Source of the DNA: Winslowiella arboricola
GTDB taxonomy: Bacteria > Pseudomonadota > Gammaproteobacteria > Enterobacterales > Enterobacteriaceae
Length of the DNA: 64,000 nucleotides
NCBI RefSeq assembly: GCF_025527015.1
Contig: NZ_JAODIM010000041.1
Span: forward strand, 496,001-560,000
Reading direction: 5' to 3'
Under the pieces are notes generated by a model, which worked only from the letters and a program-made list of their open reading frames with translations, searched no databases and was not told the DNA's origin. Positions 1-8,506 of the stretch are shown here, one piece after another. The translations under genes were made by a program, and so were the position numbers. Every line of letters begins with the position of its first letter. Position 1 is the first letter of the stretch.

Positions 1-484
1 CGATTTAGCCCTGACGGCATTACCACTGGCGGAAGGGGTATCACTGAATACCCTGCCGCTGATGAGCCATCCGCTATGTGTGCTGGTGCCGCGCAGCGAA
101 CAGTGGCTCAGCCGTAGCAGCGTTGCGCTGGCGGAACTGGCCGAACATCCGATCCTGATCTACAACGAAGAGTTCTCGCTGAATCGTCAGCTGATGCGCG
201 CTTTCCAGCGCAGCGGCTTTAGCCCGCAGATTGCGGTGCGCAGCGGTCAGTGGGATTTCCTCGCGGCGATGGTGCAGGCGGGGATGGGCATTGCGATTCT
301 GCCGGAGCCTATCTGTCAGCGCCTGGATAAACAGTTATTGCTGTGGCTGCCGCTGGAGTCGGATCTGGAGTGGAAACTGGGATTGATCTGGCGTGAAGGC
401 AGCTATTTATCGCGCAGTGCGCAGGCGTGGATCAGCTGCTGTCGAGAGTTCTGGCCGGGCGAAGCGCCGACGTTATCGGTTTAA
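1..484 (+). CDS. LysR-family transcriptional regulator, C-terminal part (5' end outside window)
   Basis: The reading frame is open from base 2 to the TAA at 482-484, giving about 160 residues. These read as the end of a LysR substrate-binding domain: a strand ending in a VLVP-type motif, then a segment ending in G-M-G-I-A-I-L-P-E that is typical of the effector domain in this family. The helix-turn-helix half lies upstream of the window. The first in-frame ATG (62) is internal and is not the start. The gene runs towards yjcE, which is convergent, with a GC-rich hairpin repeat between them. The target genes cannot be inferred from what is visible. Confidence 0.8.
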   Translation, partial: DLALTALPLAEGVSLNTLPLMSHPLCVLVPRSEQWLSRSSVALAELAEHPILIYNEEFSLNRQLMRAFQRSGFSPQIAVRSGQWDFLAAMVQAGMGIAILPEPICQRLDKQLLLWLPLESDLEWKLGLIWREGSYLSRSAQAWISCCREFWPGEAPTLSV

Positions 485-487
485 GAT

Positions 488-532
488 GGGCGGCGAGAAC
501 GCCGTCATTACGGCAGGTGCAAATCGCCGCCC
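488..532. repeat. Diverged copy of the GGCGGCG hairpin repeat
   Basis: The left arm GGGCGGCG (488-495) is followed by AGAA and a partial right arm CGCCG (500-504). A full CGCCGCCC arm lies at 525-532. It looks like a degraded member of the dispersed repeat family also seen at 14.6, 24.5, 53.1, 61.0 and 63.6 kb. It lies between the convergent LysR and yjcE genes and may help end both transcripts. Confidence 0.5.
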
Positions 533-541
533 GTATCGCGT

Positions 542-2191
542 TTACTCTTCTTTCTCTACCAGCAAGGCTTCCAGCAGATCCAGGTCGTGCAGCAACTTCA
601 TCATGGTTTCATTACTGATCTGCTGCGTAGCACGCAAATGGTAGACCTCACCACGCTCGGCACGCAGCGCGGTCAGACGGAAGCGGCGCTCAAGATTTTC
701 CGCAAACAGCGCGCGCTCCATATCCTCTTTGCCATCGATACGCCGACGCATATTGCCGACCACACGCGCACTCACCTCTTTCAGCAACTCGGTATCGATA
801 TTCTCTTCGGTATCGACCGCCAGCCGCTCTTCCATCTTATGCAGGCTCTCAATCGCCACACCGGCCATCGCGGCGCGGGCGTTCTGCATCTCATGGCGAT
901 GCACCGACTTATCGATGCCTTCCACGCCACGCAGCAGAATCGGCAGTAAAATCACCCCGACAAACAGCGAGAACAGAATCACCCCGGTCGCGAGGAAAAT
1001 CAGTTCATAGCGTGCCGGAAACTCTTCGCCATTGGTCAGCAGCAGCGGAATCGACAGCACACCGGCGAGCGTGATAGCGCCGCGCACTCCGGCAAAGGAG
1101 GCGATCAGCAATTCACGGGTAGAGTAGTTGCCAAACTCCATCGGGCGCTTCTTCAGGAAGCGGCGACTAAGGCGCTGCATAATCAACAGCCAGCCAAAGC
1201 GCACAATCATCAGTGCGGCGTAAATCAGCACAATGTCGGTAAACAGCATCCACAGCTGCACATTCGGATCGGCATTCGCCTGCGCCACCGAAGTCTCCAG
1301 AATGCCCGGCAATTGCAGACCCAGCATCAGGAACACCATGCCGTTAAACACAAACTCCAGCATCTGCCAGACGCTGTTGGCGCGCAGACGCATCGCCAGC
1401 GGCGCCTGCCGCATAATGCCGGAACGGGTAATGGTCATCCCGGCCGCTACCGCCGCCAGAATGCCGGAAACGCCAAGGTGTTCAGCAATCAGATAAGAGG
1501 CAAATGGCAGCAGCAGCAACAGCACGGTTTGCGTGGCCGGATCGTCACCGGTCAGGCGACTGAACAGGCGCAGTGATTTACCAAACAGCCAGCAGACGGC
1601 AACACCGGCCAGCAGGCCGCCAATCGCCACTTTAACGAACTCAACGCTGGCACCGCCCACGGTAAACACCATGGTGCCCATCGCCACGGCGACGGCAAAT
1701 TTCAGCGACACCAGGCCGGAGGCATCATTCATCAACGCCTCGCCCTGCAGTATCGACATAATTTTCTTCGGTATCCGCCCTTCGCCGACAATGCCGGAGA
1801 GCGCGACCGCATCGGTGGGTGACAGTACCGCCGCCAGCGCAAACGCCGGAATTAGCGGAATGCCTGGCACCATCCAGTAAATCAGGTAACCAATACCGAC
1901 TACGGTAATCAGCACCAGCACTAATGCCAGCCCGAGAATTTCGCGTCCATGATGGATAAATTCACTGGTGGGTGTTTTCCAGCCATCGGCAAACAGCAGC
2001 GGTGGAATAAACAGTACCAGGAACAGTTCAGGATCGAAGTCGACGTGCAGACCAAATGTAGGCCAGGCAAGCATTGCGCCAGCGGCAATTTGCACCAGCG
2101 GCAGCGGGATCTGGAACGGGATAATACGTGCAGCAACACCGGAGAGCGATACCACCAGCGTCATAATCAGAATTGTAAAAAAGATTTCCAT
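542..2191 (-). CDS. yjcE: Na+/H+ antiporter of the CPA1 family (YjcE)
   Basis: Inner-membrane cation/proton antiporter of 549 residues, the same length as E. coli YjcE and very similar throughout. The first two thirds are about a dozen hydrophobic segments. Family landmarks are FIPPLLFADG (61-70), SPTDAVAL (124-131, with the presumed ion-binding Asp127) and the Asn-Asp pair at 155-156. The last ~140 residues are a soluble, charged, helical cytoplasmic tail. A longer open frame reaches 2473, but the ATG at 2191 matches the E. coli N-terminus and the upstream residues have no family likeness. It lies next to ghxP on the same strand, as in E. coli, with a 203-bp gap, so it may be cotranscribed or have its own promoter. 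Confidence 0.95.
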   Translation of the reverse strand: MEIFFTILIMTLVVSLSGVAARIIPFQIPLPLVQIAAGAMLAWPTFGLHVDFDPELFLVLFIPPLLFADGWKTPTSEFIHHGREILGLALVLVLITVVGIGYLIYWMVPGIPLIPAFALAAVLSPTDAVALSGIVGEGRIPKKIMSILQGEALMNDASGLVSLKFAVAVAMGTMVFTVGGASVEFVKVAIGGLLAGVAVCWLFGKSLRLFSRLTGDDPATQTVLLLLLPFASYLIAEHLGVSGILAAVAAGMTITRSGIMRQAPLAMRLRANSVWQMLEFVFNGMVFLMLGLQLPGILETSVAQANADPNVQLWMLFTDIVLIYAALMIVRFGWLLIMQRLSRRFLKKRPMEFGNYSTRELLIASFAGVRGAITLAGVLSIPLLLTNGEEFPARYELIFLATGVILFSLFVGVILLPILLRGVEGIDKSVHRHEMQNARAAMAGVAIESLHKMEERLAVDTEENIDTELLKEVSARVVGNMRRRIDGKEDMERALFAENLERRFRLTALRAERGEVYHLRATQQISNETMMKLLHDLDLLEALLVEKEE

Positions 2192-2394
2192 GCTTTCTTT
2201 GTAGCCCCTTCTTCCAACAGGCGGTGTAAAAACGGCATGGGGAACGACATGCCTCAAGGCATTGTAAAACAAAAGTGCGGGTGGTTTAAAAACATGACGT
2301 GCGATTGGGAAAATTAGAGACGAATCTGGCATAAAAGCGCAGATATACCGCAGGATGGTCCGGAGGGGAATCCTTTCCCCTTCGCCTGAGGGAC

Positions 2395-3744
2395 TTAAAT
2401 CGCCCAGCCACCGGCATAGAAGGCGACCAGCGCCACCGCAATCACCACGGTGCCGACATTCAGCTTGCGCCATTCACCGGCAAAAATGCGGCCAATCACC
2501 AGCGAACCAAAGCCCAGCATAATACCGGTAACGATATTGCAGGTCAGCACGATAAACACCGCCGCCAGTAAACCGGACATCGCATCGACAAAGTCGCTGA
2601 AATCGATTTTTGACACGTTACTCAGCATCAGCAGGCCAACATACATCAGCGCTGGCGCCGTGGCATAAGCCGGAACCAGATAAGCCAGCGGTGACATAAA
2701 CAGAATCACCATAAACAGCAGGCCGACCACAATCGCCGTCAGGCCGGTTTTGCCGCCCGCCGCCGTACCCGCCGCCGATTCAATATAGACCGCCGCTGGC
2801 GAGGAGCCGACCAGGCCGGCAAAAATGCTGCTGACTGAGTCAGTGGTCAATGCTTTGCCGCCGTTGATAATCTGATTGTCTTTATCCAGCAGGTTAGCCT
2901 GACCCGCCACCGCACGGATGGTGCCGGTAGCATCAAATACCGCGGTCATGACCAGCGCCAGCACGCTGGGGAGTACCGCCGGTTTTAACGCGCCAAGAAT
3001 ATCGAGGCTAAACACCAGCGAATTGCCATTGGCATCGCTAAGGCTGGGCATCGCAAACAGCCCCTGGTATTTTACCGCCGGATCAAAAATCAGGCCGATA
3101 ATCGAAATCGCGATAATGGTCAGCAAAATGCCGCCCGGCACGCGCAGTTTTTCCAGACCAAAAATCACCGCCAGGCCAATCAGCGACAATAATACCGGGA
3201 AAGAAGCGAAGTTACCCAGCGCCACTGGCAAACCCGGAGCCGGGTTTTTTACCACCAGGCCAACACCATCAGCGGCGATTAACAGCAGGAACAGGCCAAT
3301 ACCAACGCCGGTACCGTGCGCCACACCCATCGGCAGATTGCGCAGGATCCAGGCGCGAATGCCGGTTGCCGAGATAACGGTAAACAGCACCCCCATCAGG
3401 AACACCGCGCCGAGTGCTACCGGCACACTGATCTGCTGGCCCAGCACCAGGCTAAAGGCGGTAAACGCTGTCAGTGAAATGGCACAACCGATCGCCAGCG
3501 GCAGGTTAGCCCACAGCCCCATAATAATGGAACCAAAACCGGCAACCAGACAGGTTGAGACAAACACCGCAGTTGGCGGGAAGCCTGCTTTGCCCAGCAT
3601 ACCCGGCACCACAATCACCGAGTAGACCATTGCCAGGAAGGTGGTGAGGCCAGCAATAACCTCCTGACGCACGGTACTGCCGCGCGCAGAGATTTTGAAC
3701 CAGGCATCCATAGAGCCGCCTGCCTGGCGTGAAGGAGTCGACAT
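2395..3744 (-). CDS. ghxP: Guanine/hypoxanthine permease GhxP
   Basis: Proton-driven importer of guanine and hypoxanthine in the inner membrane, from the AzgA-like branch of the NCS2 family. It has 449 residues and collinear, very high similarity to E. coli GhxP (YjcD), with 12-14 hydrophobic segments. The conserved stretch [13 protein letters not shown] in the second half is characteristic of this subfamily. The start at 3744 (MSTPS...) matches E. coli; 28 further in-frame codons upstream are unlikely to be translated. PurR-type operators lie about 80 bp upstream, so guanine or hypoxanthine repression is expected. Confidence 0.96.
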   Translation of the reverse strand: MSTPSRQAGGSMDAWFKISARGSTVRQEVIAGLTTFLAMVYSVIVVPGMLGKAGFPPTAVFVSTCLVAGFGSIIMGLWANLPLAIGCAISLTAFTAFSLVLGQQISVPVALGAVFLMGVLFTVISATGIRAWILRNLPMGVAHGTGVGIGLFLLLIAADGVGLVVKNPAPGLPVALGNFASFPVLLSLIGLAVIFGLEKLRVPGGILLTIIAISIIGLIFDPAVKYQGLFAMPSLSDANGNSLVFSLDILGALKPAVLPSVLALVMTAVFDATGTIRAVAGQANLLDKDNQIINGGKALTTDSVSSIFAGLVGSSPAAVYIESAAGTAAGGKTGLTAIVVGLLFMVILFMSPLAYLVPAYATAPALMYVGLLMLSNVSKIDFSDFVDAMSGLLAAVFIVLTCNIVTGIMLGFGSLVIGRIFAGEWRKLNVGTVVIAVALVAFYAGGWAI

Positions 3745-3822
3745 AGAGAATATCCCCTGAGATTTCTTATGATGAAGTGAAGCGCTGTATGTATCCTGGC
3801 CCTGTCTGGCACTTAATGGCGC

Positions 3823-3870
3823 AGGCAAACGTTTACTTACAGGGCCAGCTAAAAAGGCAAACGATTATCC
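3823..3870. promoter_or_regulatory. Candidate tandem PurR operators upstream of ghxP
   Basis: AGGCAAACGTTTACTT (3823-3838) matches the PurR consensus ACGCAAACGTTTNCGT at nearly all positions, including the invariant central GCAAACGTTT core. A weaker second site, AGGCAAACGATTATCC, lies at 3855-3870, 32 bp (about three helical turns) away. PurR control of the orthologue is known in E. coli. The rest of the 3745-4068 gap holds no convincing ORF. Confidence 0.7.
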
Positions 3871-4068
3871 TGCCTTTAATAGCGGTTTTTCAACTGCTGT
3901 TTACCGCTGACTGGCCCTTTTTAGCCCTGGTTTGACACGATCATGGTTATCGCGTGCACAGATCTGACTTTACGCATCAGAAACAGCGCCTCGTAATACA
4001 CTTTTCTTATAGGGGGGTCGCTGCGCAGAGGAGGATGAAACCTTTGTTGCGCAACGCAAGAAAACCAT

Positions 4069-4731
4069 TCAGCTTAGCGTCAGCTCACCGCCCTGAGCGA
4101 TGGCGCGATGCCATGCCGCGCGGGCCTGAATTTTCTCCAGCCAGCCTCGGGTATGGGGCTGCAACTCACCGGCGCCACGGGTGGCCAGTGCCTGGATGGG
4201 GAAACTCATCTGGATATCGGCAATACTGAAATGTTGTCCGGCAAACCACGGATGGGCGGCCAGATGTTGTTCTATAAACTGTTGATGCGTCGCGATTTGT
4301 TTATCAAGATAGCCCTTCTGCACCCCTTTGCCAAAGGCCGCGCCAACCGGGCGTAACAACCAGGGCACCGGCGGCTTACCCATGCGGCTGAAGATCAGTT
4401 TCATTACCAGCAGCGGCATTAATGAGCCTTCGGCATAATGCAGCCAGTAGCGAGACTGCAGCTCCTCATCGACATCAGAAAGTTTCAGGCGATATTCATG
4501 GTCATATTTACCGGCAAGATACTCAATAATCGCCCCGGACTCGGCAATCACGCGATTTTCATCGGTAATCACCGGTGATTTACCCAACGGATGCACTTTT
4601 TTTAACGCTTCCGGCGCCAGCATGCTCTCTTCACGCTGATAGCGTTTGATCTGATAGGGGACTTCCAGCTCTTCAAGCAGCCAGAGGACGCGCTGTGAGC
4701 GGGAGTTGTTCAGATGGTGAACCGTAATCAT
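4069..4731 (-). CDS. Glutathione S-transferase family protein
   Basis: A 220-residue protein with the two-domain GST layout. The N-terminal thioredoxin-like domain (about 1-78) includes the glutathione-contacting ESGAIIEYL segment, and an all-helical C-terminal domain carries the FSIADIQMSFP helix typical of the family. The Ser/Asn-rich start (HHLNNSRSQRV) puts a Ser near the usual catalytic position. The ATG at 4731 has a good AAGG-type ribosome site. It lies between ghxP and soxR, where E. coli has no GST, on the same strand as soxR and 47 bp downstream of it. A role in electrophile or redox stress is plausible, but the substrate is unknown. Confidence 0.85.
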   Translation of the reverse strand: MITVHHLNNSRSQRVLWLLEELEVPYQIKRYQREESMLAPEALKKVHPLGKSPVITDENRVIAESGAIIEYLAGKYDHEYRLKLSDVDEELQSRYWLHYAEGSLMPLLVMKLIFSRMGKPPVPWLLRPVGAAFGKGVQKGYLDKQIATHQQFIEQHLAAHPWFAGQHFSIADIQMSFPIQALATRGAGELQPHTRGWLEKIQARAAWHRAIAQGGELTLS

Positions 4732-4778
4732 AAGGTAACCTTTTGTTCAGGGACGGTTTCTTAGTATAGACCCTGCCG

Positions 4779-5246
4779 CTACGATTCAATTTCCGGATCC
4801 AGCAGAATCGCACCAGTTCCCTGCAGTGACAGCCGATCGTCGGGGTTGCGCAGCGGACAATCCCTCATCGACAGACAGCCGCAACCGATGCAGCCATCCA
4901 GCTGGTCACGCAGGCGCGTCAGGGTTTCAATACGCTTGTCCAGTTCCGAGCGCCACTGACGGGTCATCTCTGCCCAGGCTTTTACCGAAATGCGTTTATC
5001 CGCCGGTGCATTGATCAGGCTGTCGCTGACCGTCGCCAGCGGAATACCGATACGCTGGGCAATTTTGATAATCGCCACGCGACGCAGCACATCACGATTG
5101 TAGCGCCGCTGATTACCGGCATTACGCGTACTGGAGATTAAGCCCTTCGATTCATAAAAGTGCAGCGCGGATACCGCCACACCGCAACGTTTCGCCACAT
5201 CTCCGGGCGTCAGAACCGTTTTCTGACTATTGCGATCTTTTTTCAT
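4779..5246 (-). CDS. soxR: Redox-sensing transcriptional activator SoxR
   Basis: MerR-family dimeric activator that senses redox-cycling compounds through a [2Fe-2S] cluster and switches on soxS. It has 155 residues: a winged helix-turn-helix (about 11-80), a dimerisation helix (about 85-118), and the cluster ligands Cys119, Cys122, Cys124 and Cys130 in the same positions as in E. coli. The start at 5246 lies just beyond the SoxR operator, so SoxR can also repress its own transcription. It is divergent from soxS. Identification is essentially certain. Confidence 0.98.
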   Translation of the reverse strand: MKKDRNSQKTVLTPGDVAKRCGVAVSALHFYESKGLISSTRNAGNQRRYNRDVLRRVAIIKIAQRIGIPLATVSDSLINAPADKRISVKAWAEMTRQWRSELDKRIETLTRLRDQLDGCIGCGCLSMRDCPLRNPDDRLSLQGTGAILLDPEIES

Positions 5247-5253
5247 TTAGCGC

Positions 5254-5284
5254 TTTACCTCAAGTTAACTTGAGGAATTATACT
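5254..5284 (+). promoter_or_regulatory. soxS promoter with SoxR operator
   Basis: CCTCAAGTTAACTTGAGG (5258-5275) is a perfect 18-bp palindrome identical in form to the E. coli SoxR box. It sits between a -35 element TTTACC (5254-5259) and a -10 element TATACT (5279-5284). The spacer is 19 bp, the over-long spacing that MerR-type activators such as SoxR correct by twisting the DNA. This shows that the switch architecture is intact. Confidence 0.95.
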
Positions 5285-5336
5285 CCTCCCCCAACAGAAC
5301 GGCGAAATCAAAATTTTAAAAATGAAGGATGAGGTC

Positions 5337-5765
5337 ATGATGCATAACGACATTATTCATACACTGACTGACTGGATTGAGCAGAATTTAGATAAAACTC
5401 TGTCGATTGATGAAGTGGCGGCAAAATCGGGTTACTCGAAGTGGCACCTGCAACGTATGTTCCGTTCAGTGACGAAACAGACGTTGGGCGGATACATTCG
5501 TGAGCGTCGCCTGACGCTGGCAGCGGAAGCGCTATCTCAGACCCAGCGCCCGGTATTTGATATTGCGATGCAATATGGCTATGACTCGCAGCAGACTTTT
5601 TCGCGGGTATTTCGTCGCCAGTTTGCGCAAACGCCTACCGCTTATCGCCATCGCATGCGTCGGCAAAATATGCAGCAGCGTCCGGCGAACTGGAGCTTTG
5701 ACTGTAGTGAACACTACGCCAGCTACAGCCAGCGTACTAACGGTGAATACTGCCCGGTCAATTAA
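5337..5765 (+). CDS. soxS: Superoxide response activator SoxS (C-terminally extended)
   Basis: AraC/XylS-family activator made on SoxR induction; it turns on the oxidant and drug defence regulon. Residues 1 to about 105 align with all of E. coli SoxS, including the KSGYSKWHLQRMFR recognition helix and the FSRVFRRQF second helix-turn-helix. A further ~36 residues, rich in Gln, Ser and Asn and containing two Cys, follow where the 107-residue E. coli protein ends. The ATG at 5337 fits both the E. coli N-terminus and the AAGGA site 7 bp upstream, whereas the ATG at 5322 has no ribosome site. Confidence 0.93.
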   Translation: MMHNDIIHTLTDWIEQNLDKTLSIDEVAAKSGYSKWHLQRMFRSVTKQTLGGYIRERRLTLAAEALSQTQRPVFDIAMQYGYDSQQTFSRVFRRQFAQTPTAYRHRMRRQNMQQRPANWSFDCSEHYASYSQRTNGEYCPVN

Positions 5766-5766
5766 A

Positions 5767-5800
5767 CCACTCTCCCCTTCCCAGCGAAGGGGATCAGTGG
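5767..5800. terminator. Hairpin between convergent soxS and diguanylate cyclase genes
   Basis: Nested inverted repeats CCACT/AGTGG (5767-5771, 5796-5800) and CCCCTTC/GAAGGGG (5774-5780, 5786-5792) surround a 5-base loop. They span the soxS 3' end and the stop codon of the converging gene. There is no clear T-run, so termination is likely but not certain. Confidence 0.5.
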
Positions 5801-7095
5801 CTTGTCCCCCGCGCCGGCTTATCCGCACCGGCTTCCCAGCATGATGGCGAGAAATACCAGCCGCCGCCCAGTTGCTTAATGTGATACATCGCCGCATCAG
5901 CCTGCGCCAGCAGCGCCTGCGGGCTGCTATGACGTGGCGCGAGGGCAATACCGATACTGAGTGACTGCTGCACACTCTCGCCCTGCGGCAAGGTGATCGG
6001 CTGGAGCATCGCCGCCATAATATGACGCGCCACCTGCGCCGCCTGATCCGGCGACTCCACATTGGTCAGCATAATAGCGAACTCATCGCCACCAAAGCGC
6101 GATACCAGATCGTCTTTACGCAGATGCGCACGTAAACGCCCGGCCGTAGTCCCGAGTACCGCGTCGCCAGCGGCGTGTCCCCAGGTATCGTTGACCTGCT
6201 TAAAGCGATCGCCATCAATAAACAGCACGGCCAGGCTGTTGCGCGCGTCGCCCAGACTAAACTGGCGCGCTAAAGCACGTTCAAACTGCGCGCGGTTAGG
6301 CAAGCCGGTGAGTGAATCATGCGCCGCCTGATGCGCAAGGTCAGCGTTCTCACGCGCCATATGACGCTGCCACTCGGCCAGCTCATCTAACAAACCATTA
6401 AAATCCAGACTCAACTTATTCAATTCGGCGATCTCCGATGAAGGAACCCGTTGGGAGAAAGCACGACGTTTGCGTACGTCATGTGCCACGGAAGCAATAC
6501 TATGCAGGCCCTGAATAATTCCCGCGTGCATCCGCTGGGAGAGATAAGCCGCTATCAGCGCGGTAATCAATAAACTGCCGCCCAGCCAGGCAAATGCCCG
6601 ATAGATATAAGCCGTCACTACGCTGGCGTCGCCGGTAATCGACACGCGGCCAACTTCGCGCTGGTTATAAATCATTGGCAGGCTCACCGGCTGTGGAAAC
6701 AACCAGCGGGCAATCATCCCATCGATACTGTTTTGCACCTGATGTTTCGGTGACTGCCAGCTGGCCAGCGGCTGATTACTGGCATTAAAAATAGTGGCCT
6801 GTGAAAACTGCCCGCGTCCACCCAGCACCTTCAGCACATCACTGGCTTTGTTGCGATCATTAAACAACACTGCCGGCTGGGCGCTATAACTGATGGTCGA
6901 AGCCACCAGTTGTAGATTATTTTCGGCATAGTAGCGCAACGCGAACAACGAGAGCGTTGAGAGCGAAATCCCCGAGATCAGTAGCGAAACAAGGATAATC
7001 ACCATATGAATTCGTTGTAGCGACTGACGCAGCGTGGGAAGTATGCGTCGGTGCGGCTCAACCACATAGCTGACTTGCGGATTACGTTTAACCAT
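5794..7095 (-). CDS. Membrane diguanylate cyclase, DgcN/YfiN-like
   Basis: Makes cyclic di-GMP from two GTP. Order of parts: transmembrane helix near 30-54, periplasmic sensor (about 55-167) resembling the CHASE8 domain of DgcN, second transmembrane helix (about 168-186), HAMP-like linker, and a C-terminal GGDEF domain. The active-site GGDEF (about 335-339) is intact. An RKDD inhibitory site lies five residues before it, so feedback inhibition by the product is expected. Three ATGs lie in a row (7101, 7098, 7095); the last was chosen because the AGGA ribosome site is 7 bp from it. In E. coli a c-di-GMP phosphodiesterase (pdeC) lies between soxS and yjcB. Confidence 0.85.
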   Translation of the reverse strand: MVKRNPQVSYVVEPHRRILPTLRQSLQRIHMVIILVSLLISGISLSTLSLFALRYYAENNLQLVASTISYSAQPAVLFNDRNKASDVLKVLGGRGQFSQATIFNASNQPLASWQSPKHQVQNSIDGMIARWLFPQPVSLPMIYNQREVGRVSITGDASVVTAYIYRAFAWLGGSLLITALIAAYLSQRMHAGIIQGLHSIASVAHDVRKRRAFSQRVPSSEIAELNKLSLDFNGLLDELAEWQRHMARENADLAHQAAHDSLTGLPNRAQFERALARQFSLGDARNSLAVLFIDGDRFKQVNDTWGHAAGDAVLGTTAGRLRAHLRKDDLVSRFGGDEFAIMLTNVESPDQAAQVARHIMAAMLQPITLPQGESVQQSLSIGIALAPRHSSPQALLAQADAAMYHIKQLGGGWYFSPSCWEAGADKPARGTSH

Positions 7096-7800
7096 CATCA
7101 TGTCCTGGCTGGCGCGCAATAACCTGCGCGCTTAACTGCTGCAGCGATGACCCTCTGACAATATCATCTGTACGGCCGTTGCCTGTTTCCCCACAATCAG
7201 GGCAGAGTAATATTGACTGAAAAGGTCTTCAGGTGTTGAGAGGCCACTGACTAAGGAGGCGCGGCTCAACCTTGCGGCCTTCAACTACGTTTGTGGCCTG
7301 CAGCGGGACAAATCAGGTAGGTCATGGTTGTCGTTCTCCTGGTGGTGTAAAAGGTATTGCCAATAAAGAACATAAGTAAACATAAATACTCCACGGTATT
7401 TGATACTGTTCTAATGCTCGGCCAGGCCGATTTATTGTTAATTCACTATTATTTTTTAATAATAGAAAACTCATCCTGATAATAAAATCAGAATAAGGGT
7501 CAATTACATATGGCAGGCAGAAAACTCTACAGCCAATCGGAAAATAGTACAACTTTTTAGTAGGTAAGATTCATCTTAAATAGGTTGATTTGCCAGCAAT
7601 GACACAATGAGAAAGTTTCCTGGATTATCTAAGGCGCTAAAATATTAATCTAATTAAATTAAATCAACACAATGATTTATAAGGACTTTTACAAAATATT
7701 TGGCTTAAGTTTTCTTTTTTATTTAAAAAGAAATCAGCATAACTTATCAGTGTTTACTTCAGTAAACTTACTGTTATCTGACAGTAGCCAGGCATAAAAA

Positions 7801-7935
7801 ATGGCTATTTCATATAAAATCGGCGCTGAATTAGCGGCCGAATTAACCACTTCTTCATCTGCAATTAATAATACTTTAGCAGAGAAGCTAAATAGCGAAT
7901 CCCCGTCACTGAAGACTTCCCCGCACGAAAATTAA
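7801..7935 (+). CDS. Possible 44-residue small protein
   Basis: ATG at 7801 to TAA at 7933-7935, with an AGG-type ribosome site about 8 bp upstream. The product starts MAISYKIGAE and is rich in Ala, Ser, Glu and Asn, with a likely amphipathic helix in the first 30 residues and no membrane segment. Two inverted repeats immediately upstream could be operators. Codon choice is unremarkable and no family was recognised. It could be a chance ORF. Confidence 0.3.
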   Translation: MAISYKIGAELAAELTTSSSAINNTLAEKLNSESPSLKTSPHEN

Positions 7936-8001
7936 GATTTTCCCGGCGAACGGTGGCAGCCGCAGCATGCGACAGCGGAACTACCATACCAAGTGTAAAT
8001 T

Positions 8002-8065
8002 TTGTTCAATTTTTAAAACTCAATGATATAATGTGATCCACATCACACAATTGACCCATGGGTCA
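8002..8065 (+). promoter_or_regulatory. Putative yjcB promoter with CRP-type site over the -10
   Basis: TTGTTC (8002-8007) and TATAAT (8027-8032) could be -35 and -10 elements, although the spacer is long. A CRP-type site with both half-sites perfect (TGTGA at 8032-8036, TCACA at 8043-8047, 6-base spacer) overlaps the -10, which would suit repression of this promoter or activation of one further downstream. A perfect 14-bp palindrome TGACCCATGGGTCA follows at 8052-8065. Confidence 0.55.
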
Positions 8066-8162
8066 GTGGGTTGAGAAGCTTCCCTGGCAATTCCTCAACA
8101 CCGGATGGTGATGCCAATTTTTCGTCAGGGCATATCTGATATCGCGTGAAGAGGTTTGTTTG

Positions 8163-8444
8163 ATGGGTACCATTGCCGCAAGTGTTGTACTGATGCGTTG
8201 GGAACTGCTGAGTGCAGTGATGATGTTTTTTGCCAGCACCTTTAAGATTAAATGCCGTCAGAGCAGCCGTAATGCCATGGCATTTGTGTTTAGCGGCGTG
8301 GGTATTGGTATGTCCTGCTGGTTTGTTACCGGCCTGCTGGGTATCACGCTAAGCGCGGAGAACCTGAGCTATGCATGGCAGGTGACCAAAGATGTCTTTA
8401 TCGATGTAATGAGCCATCAGCCTGACAATATTCTGCTGCCATAA
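8163..8444 (+). CDS. yjcB: YjcB family membrane protein
   Basis: A 93-residue protein that aligns along its length with E. coli YjcB, best in the segment RWELLSAVMMFFAST near the N-terminus and WFVTGLLGIT in the middle. Two or three hydrophobic segments suggest an inner-membrane protein. The function is unknown. The ATG at 8163 was chosen over the in-frame TTG at 8160 because it matches E. coli and follows a GAGG site. In E. coli the gene adjoins ssb; here ssb lies 20 kb away, on the far side of an accessory block. Confidence 0.85.
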   Translation: MGTIAASVVLMRWELLSAVMMFFASTFKIKCRQSSRNAMAFVFSGVGIGMSCWFVTGLLGITLSAENLSYAWQVTKDVFIDVMSHQPDNILLP

Positions 8445-8506
8445 CTCTGCAGCAAAAATGCGGGCCACATACAGCCCGCATTTCCCATCCGGCACTTACT
8501 TCGCCG

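Larger units (their letters stand above)
7096..8162. other. AT-rich 1.07 kb gap upstream of yjcB
   Basis: There is no convincing long gene. A 76-codon minus-strand frame (7322-7552) has no family likeness. Two adjacent inverted repeats lie at 7752-7767 (GTTTACT/AGTAAAC, 2-base loop) and about 7769-7785 (ACTGT/ACAGT). A 44-codon plus-strand ORF (7801-7935) and the yjcB promoter region (8002-8065) are listed separately. The long AT-rich leader may hold regulatory RNA or binding sites. Confidence 0.5.

Noticed and set aside
62-484. Separate 140-residue gene starting at the ATG at 62
   Set aside because: The frame is open to the window edge and the upstream residues continue the same LysR domain, so the ATG is internal.
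2192-2473. N-terminal extension of YjcE by 94 residues
   Set aside because: The start at 2191 matches E. coli exactly, and the extension has no likeness to the family and runs back into the ghxP 3' end.
5532-6062. 176-residue Arg/Cys-rich frame antisense to soxS and the cyclase
   Set aside because: Overlaps two secure genes in another frame, and the composition is typical of a shadow ORF.
7322-7552. 76-residue minus-strand protein in the AT-rich gap
   Set aside because: No ribosome site, no recognisable domain and a composition expected of chance in AT-rich DNA.
7752-7785. Small RNA terminator in the gap before yjcB
   Set aside because: The inverted repeats have 2- to 6-base loops and no T-run, so they fit operators better than a terminator.
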